DNA of 64,000 nucleotides from NCBI RefSeq assembly GCF_040438645.1, contig NZ_CP159253.1:3658001-3722000 (forward strand), given 5' to 3'. This DNA is from Mesorhizobium sp. WSM2240 (GTDB lineage: Bacteria > Pseudomonadota > Alphaproteobacteria > Rhizobiales > Rhizobiaceae). A model generated the notes under the pieces. That model was not told the DNA's origin. It did no database searches and was given only the letters and a program-made list of their open reading frames with translations. Every line of letters starts with the position of its first letter. Position 1 is the first letter of the stretch. Shown piece after piece: positions 60,410 to 64,000 of the stretch. The position numbers and the translations under genes were made by a program.

Positions 60410-60931
60410 TCACCCCGGCCAATCGAAGCTCTGCGCGGCCCGGACCATAGCCGCCGTCGCCGGACTGTAGGACCGGCCCGGAACGCTGGCCAGGGACACA
60501 GTGCGCGCCACCGCGGGTTCGATTAGCGGACGCTGCAGAAGTTCAGGCGATGTCACGGAGTACTCAGGCATGAAGGCGAAGCCGATCCGCGCCAGAACCA
60601 TTGACTGCACCCAATCCTCGCGCTCGGAGCGAAAGCGAGCATAAAGGCTGATGTTCTTTTCTCGGCAGACACTTATCACCATGTCCCGCATTTCGCAGGA
60701 CAGACGATCAACGTAGGGTTGTTCAGAGAGTTGATCCAGCCGGATCGCATTGAGTCCAGCAAGCCGGTGATCCGGAGGAAACACCACGACGTAGCGCTCG
60801 CTGTAGAGATCATGTACACGAAACGCCGCTCCCAATCCATCCAGCGGATTGAGAACGGCCAAGTCGAGGTCGCCCTGCTCCAAACTGTCTAATTGGCTTT
60901 TGATTCTTGCCGAAGCTTTCACAGCGATGCC
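60410..60931 (-). pseudogene. LysR-family regulator, only the effector-binding domain remains
   Basis: About 174 codons from a TAG near 60934. The reading frame matches the C-terminal half of LysR proteins: DLDLAVLNPLDGLGAAFRVHDLYSERYVVVFPPDHRLAGL and FMPEYSVTSPELLQRPLIEP. The N-terminal HTH (normally about 130 residues) is missing; a GTG at 60922 could start a truncated product. Function is doubtful. A DUF1127 gene starts just beyond the break. Confidence 0.7.
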
Positions 60932-60947
60932 CTAAGGCAACTGCCGC

Positions 60948-61187
60948 TCACAGGCGCGAGCGGAATTCATCCAGGCGCAACCTGCTGATTTCGCGGTCGA
61001 CGATCGCTGTGATGTCGTGGCGTTTGATGCCGATATCGCGCAATTCACGATCGTCGAGGCGCTGCAGATCCTTGAGAGCCAGGCGCCGGCGCTCGCGGAT
61101 ATGGAAAAAGTCCACGAGCCTGGTGAAAAACGATGCCGCCGGCCTTGTCGGAGCGCGGATTTGGTCGAATTCGGCGCAAGAGGCCAT
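60948..61187 (-). CDS. DUF1127 (YjiS-like) small protein
   Basis: A 79-residue protein with the DUF1127 core RRRLALKDLQRLDDRELRDIGIKRHDITAIVD, arginine-rich. Such proteins regulate phosphate and carbon metabolism and RNA turnover in Agrobacterium and Rhodobacter. Start ATG at 61187 (GGTGAGG upstream); a GTG three codons earlier is possible. It is divergent from the GcvA-like gene. Confidence 0.85.
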   Translation of the reverse strand: MASCAEFDQIRAPTRPAASFFTRLVDFFHIRERRRLALKDLQRLDDRELRDIGIKRHDITAIVDREISRLRLDEFRSRL

Positions 61188-61306
61188 GATCCTCACCTTT
61201 CAATGCAATTTGAAGTTCGAATGTGAGATCGATTATACGCCATTGAAAATTGGGCAAGAAGCGAGTAGTTTTCACAGAATCAGATAGGTTTATTTGAAGA
61301 TGACCG

Positions 61307-62224
61307 ATGCCCCATATTCCTGGCACGCGGCCCCTGCAGGCGTTCGAAGCGGCAGGGCGGCACCTGAGTTTTACGCGCGCAGCCAATGAGCTGCATCTGA
61401 CGCCGGCGGCAATCAGCCATCAGATCAAGGAATTTGAGGATCAGGTTGGCTTCGAGCTGTTCCACCGGACCAGCCGCACCATGCGACTGACGGAGGCCGG
61501 CGAGGTCTTGCACGTGGCAACGATCGAGGCGCTCACGGGACTGACACGCGCGGTGTCGCGCGCCCAGAAAATGGCGCGCGGTTCTTCACTGTTGAAGGTC
61601 ACGGCCGACGCGCAATTTGCAGCAAAATGGCTGATGCGGCGTGTGGACGGGTTCAGGAAAGCCTGTCCCAATATCGAGTTGAGATTCGATATTTCTTATG
61701 AAGTGCGGGATCTGGAACTCGATGACGTCGATATCGCCATCCGTTTCGGTACCGGAAAATATCCAAGACTTTGCGCCGACCGCCTGTTTGACAACGTCAT
61801 AATCCCCGTCTGCAGTCCCCGCCTGCTGAAATCCGGGCCGCCGCTGAAAGAGCCGCGCGACCTCTTCAAACACACACTCGCCCACATCGAATGGTCTCGC
61901 CGGGGTGTGACGTGGCCCAACTGGCGAATGTGGATGGCGGCGGCCGGCATCGACGATTTCGACGATAGCCGCACAATCGTCTTCGGCACGTCGACAGATG
62001 TCCTGCAGGCCGCGATCGACGGAGATGCGGTCGCACTTGCCGATTTTGCTATGGTCGCCAACGATCTTTCGGAAGGCAGGCTGGTGCGCCCGTTCCAATT
62101 GGGAATCAAGGTGGCTCCGGAGTTCGCCTACTTCCTTGTCTATCCCGAAAACATGGCCAACGACCTCCGCATCGTTGCTTTCCGATCATGGATTATCGAC
62201 GAAGCTTCAAAGACGCACGTATGA
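61307..62224 (+). CDS. LysR-family regulator, GcvA-like
   Basis: A 305-residue regulator. HTH: PLQAFEAAGRHLSFTRAANELHLTPAAISHQIKEFEDQVGFELFHR, typical of GcvA/AmpR-type LysR proteins. The effector domain includes LLKVTADAQFAAKWLMRRVDGFRKACPNIELRFD and DVDIAIRFGTGKYPRL. It is divergent from DUF1127; a 119-bp gap carries AT-rich sequence (GATCGATTATACGCCATTGA) suitable for its operator. The target is unknown. Confidence 0.88.
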   Translation: MPHIPGTRPLQAFEAAGRHLSFTRAANELHLTPAAISHQIKEFEDQVGFELFHRTSRTMRLTEAGEVLHVATIEALTGLTRAVSRAQKMARGSSLLKVTADAQFAAKWLMRRVDGFRKACPNIELRFDISYEVRDLELDDVDIAIRFGTGKYPRLCADRLFDNVIIPVCSPRLLKSGPPLKEPRDLFKHTLAHIEWSRRGVTWPNWRMWMAAAGIDDFDDSRTIVFGTSTDVLQAAIDGDAVALADFAMVANDLSEGRLVRPFQLGIKVAPEFAYFLVYPENMANDLRIVAFRSWIIDEASKTHV

Positions 62225-62389
62225 CACGCAATAGGCCATCTCCTGCACGGCATCTGCGGCTGCCAGGCGAGCGAAGAACGCTCTGGGCGCAGTCCAGGCG
62301 CAGGAGATCACAGGCGAACCGGGGAATTTCCCCTTAGCTCGAATCCGCTCGCTAAACCAAAATGGACCATCACAGTTGGCCATCTGGCC

Positions 62390-63058
62390 TCAACTCTCGC
62401 GCAGCAACTGTTGTGCGATGCGCCAAGCCTGCTCGACATGATGCCGCGCTGCCGCCTCGGCCTCATCAGGATTACGAGACCTGATCGCATTCATGATGGC
62501 GGTCATCTCGTTGATCGCCGGCTCGCGGCGGTTCGTCGAAGCGATGGTCATCGACCGCAGTTGATTGATGCGGACATTCAGCCCTTGCACAATTTCCCAA
62601 GCAATTTGCTTGCCAGCCACCTCGAAAAGCTCTTCGTAAAATTTCGTCGTCGCTCGCATCACCTTGACCGCCTCGCGCGACGCCCACGCCTTGAGTAGTC
62701 CTTCCAAGGCGCGGTCGAGACTGGCGATCTGGCTGTCTGTCGCGGACTGGGCGCAGGCGCGGGCTGCGATCCCCTCGAGAAGCGCGCGCAATTCGTAAAT
62801 CTCGTCGGTGCGGTCCAGATCCGGTCGCGCCACGGCAGGCCCGTGTCCCGGTATCATCTCGACGAGGCCCTCGGTTTCCAACTGGCGCAGAACCTCGCGC
62901 ACCACCGATCGGCTAACCCCAAGCTGGTCGCAAAGCGGCCGTTCAATCAGCCGTTCGCCAGGTTGGAATCGAAAGTCCATGATTGCCTCGCGCATGCGCT
63001 CCAGTGCCAGCGCCCGCAGGGTTTTGGTTGAGCGGTCGATCCGAAGCGTTTCGTCCAT
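62390..63058 (-). CDS. GntR/FadR-family transcriptional regulator (FCD domain)
   Basis: A 222-residue regulator. The winged HTH spans residues 15-75 (ALERMREAIMDFRFQPGERLIERPLCDQLGVSRSVVREVLRQLETEGLVEM); the FCD ligand domain follows (LRALLEGIAARACAQ, FYEELFEVAG... ARHHVEQAWRIA). Start ATG at 63058 fits the family; the frame upstream is a shadow. A perfect 12-bp palindrome lies 79 bp upstream in the gap before the divergent DUF1185 gene, a likely operator. Confidence 0.9.
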   Translation of the reverse strand: MDETLRIDRSTKTLRALALERMREAIMDFRFQPGERLIERPLCDQLGVSRSVVREVLRQLETEGLVEMIPGHGPAVARPDLDRTDEIYELRALLEGIAARACAQSATDSQIASLDRALEGLLKAWASREAVKVMRATTKFYEELFEVAGKQIAWEIVQGLNVRINQLRSMTIASTNRREPAINEMTAIMNAIRSRNPDEAEAAARHHVEQAWRIAQQLLRES

Positions 63059-63136
63059 TGATGCGGGAACCTTTCTGTGGGCGCCAAGAAAACAGATTCG
63101 ACAGTCGATTGACAAGGCGCATGGTCCGACTGTAAT

Positions 63137-63148
63137 ATGGTATACCAT
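63137..63148. promoter_or_regulatory. GntR-type operator palindrome (ATGGTATACCAT)
   Basis: ATGGTATACCAT is a perfect 12-bp palindrome between the GntR gene and the DUF1185 gene. FadR-subfamily operators usually read T-GT-N(0-3)-AC-A, and TGGTATACCA fits with G-T and A-C arms. It overlaps the expected promoter of the divergent gene, 48 bp before its ATG. Confidence 0.65.
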
Positions 63149-63195
63149 CATACAGATGCAAGCAAAGCCGCCGCAAAGCCGGCTGAAGGAAGTCC

Positions 63196-63783
63196 ATGAC
63201 GCCCGCCGTTCGAAAGATTGTCACCTATGTCGAGAACACACTGATCGAGGGTGGCAAGGCAGCGCCGCGGCCACTGCGCCTGATCGGCGTTGCGGCGGTG
63301 CTCGATAATCCATGGGCCGGGCGCGGCTTCACCGAAGATCTATCGCCGGAGATTCGGGCCTACGCCCCCGTGCTGGGCGAAATGCTGACCAGTGAAATTC
63401 TCGCTGTCGCCGGTTCAGGCGATGCGATCGAAGGTTACGGCAAGGCCGCGATTTGCGGCACCGCCGGGGAGATCGAGCATGCTTCGGCGCTGATCCACAC
63501 GCTGCATTTCGGCAATCACTACCGCCGCGCGGTCGGCGCCAAGACCTATCTGGCCTTCACCAATCTGCGTGGCGGACCGAACACCCCGATCATGATCCCG
63601 TTGATGGACAAGAATGATGAGGGCCGTCGCTCCCATTACCTGACAGTGCATTTCCAGATCGGCGATGCGCCGGGCCCCGACGAACTCGTCGTCGCGCTTG
63701 GCGCGTCGATCGGCGGCCGGCCGCATCACCGTATCGGCGACCGCTATCAGGACCTAAAGGAGGTCGGCAACCTCCATGGCTGA
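63196..63783 (+). CDS. DUF1185-family ('amino acid synthesis') protein
   Basis: A 195-residue protein. IVTYVENTLIEGGKAAPRPLRLIGVAAVLDNPWAGRGFTEDL and AICGTAGEIEHASALIHTLHFGN match the family annotated as 'amino acid synthesis' (DUF1185), for which no reaction is established. Genes of this family often occur in pairs with an alpha/beta hydrolase under a GntR regulator, as here. The stop overlaps the hydrolase start. Confidence 0.85.
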   Translation: MTPAVRKIVTYVENTLIEGGKAAPRPLRLIGVAAVLDNPWAGRGFTEDLSPEIRAYAPVLGEMLTSEILAVAGSGDAIEGYGKAAICGTAGEIEHASALIHTLHFGNHYRRAVGAKTYLAFTNLRGGPNTPIMIPLMDKNDEGRRSHYLTVHFQIGDAPGPDELVVALGASIGGRPHHRIGDRYQDLKEVGNLHG

Positions 63784-64000
63784 GCGATTTGTCATGCCGG
63801 CCCCCATTCGCGGCAAGGCGCCCGACGCTACCGGCTATATCCGCGCCGGTTCTGGCGAACCTCTGCTGCTGATCCATGGGGTCGGCATGAACGCAACGAT
63901 CTGGCAGCCCCAGATCAAGCTTTTGAAAAGCCGCTACGACGTTATCGCCATCGACATGCTCGGCCACGGCGAATCGAGGTTGCCGCCCGAAGATGCCGTT
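63776..64000 (+). CDS. Alpha/beta hydrolase, N-terminal part (runs off the window)
   Basis: The first 75 residues are visible. GSGEPLLLIHGVGMNATIWQPQIKLLKSRYDVIAIDMLGHGESRLP has the oxyanion HG and the strand before the nucleophile elbow of alpha/beta hydrolases. The catalytic serine lies beyond the window. Start overlaps DUF1185 by 8 bases, so both are in one GntR-controlled operon. The substrate is unknown, probably an ester or lactone. Confidence 0.8.
   Translation, partial: MAERFVMPAPIRGKAPDATGYIRAGSGEPLLLIHGVGMNATIWQPQIKLLKSRYDVIAIDMLGHGESRLPPEDAV

Overview
The window is high-GC DNA from an alphaproteobacterium, most likely a Hyphomicrobiales/Phyllobacteriaceae (Mesorhizobium-like) soil organism. 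This rests on gene content and style: Tat-exported formate dehydrogenase with TupABC, many ABC/TRAP solute systems, LysR/GntR/LacI regulators, an ECF SigF-NrsF pair with a bufferin operon, and DUF1127. No rRNA, tRNA or CRISPR array was recognised. The names come from reading the translated proteins; no database search was run.

Region 1 (1-17652) is a respiratory formate dehydrogenase island. Two MoeA-like cofactor genes, a TupABC tungstate transporter and a divergent HTH plus binding-domain regulator lead into a DUF6494 protein, a WD40-cytochrome c protein and a large polyferredoxin. A long plus-strand operon follows: LplA-like protein, DUF6505, DUF6352, DUF3305, DUF3306, TorD-like chaperone, FdhX, FdhA, FdhB, FdhC. 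The active-site residue of FdhA is cysteine, and the neighbours suggest a tungsten enzyme. An 827-bp IS5-family element (17665-18491) ends the island and abuts a nucleoside deaminase gene.

Region 2 (19314-36978) is mainly sugar catabolism. It has a PfkB kinase and FucU/RbsD mutarotase with a MalK-type ABC importer, then a translationally coupled BtpA/SgcQ, M42 (SgcX-like) and FGGY kinase operon. After these come a frameshifted PQQ-type dehydrogenase, a graveyard of LacI, permease and TIM-barrel fragments, an inositol-dehydrogenase-like gene and a GMC oxidoreductase.

Region 3 (37533-41474) is a bufferin (copper-buffering RiPP) operon, bufA-bufB-bufC-doxX, divergent from an ECF sigma/anti-sigma pair. 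Both directions carry a SigF-type GTAACA-N16-CGNA promoter.

Region 4 (41533-52769) holds a LysR-controlled CoA-transferase/HMG-CoA-lyase/TRAP operon, a broken SRPBCC gene, a small HTH gene behind a large hairpin, an HWE-type kinase, an aldo/keto reductase with DUF6064, and several decayed fragments.

Region 5 (53395-59405) is the most interesting. A promoter region with a near-consensus Pho box precedes a small leader ORF, DUF4956, a VTC-type polyphosphate polymerase and a secreted phytase-like protein. A dedicated histidine kinase/response regulator pair and a secreted protein with sixteen Asn-Ser-Ser-Ser type repeats follow. I propose it as a phosphate-linked polyphosphate/cell-envelope module.

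Region 6 (59503-64000) has a DUF6065-like protein, a truncated LysR gene, DUF1127, a GcvA-like LysR regulator, and a GntR regulator with a palindromic operator facing a DUF1185 gene and a partial alpha/beta hydrolase. Four genes are broken by one-base changes in C/G tracts, so consensus errors should be considered before calling them true pseudogenes.
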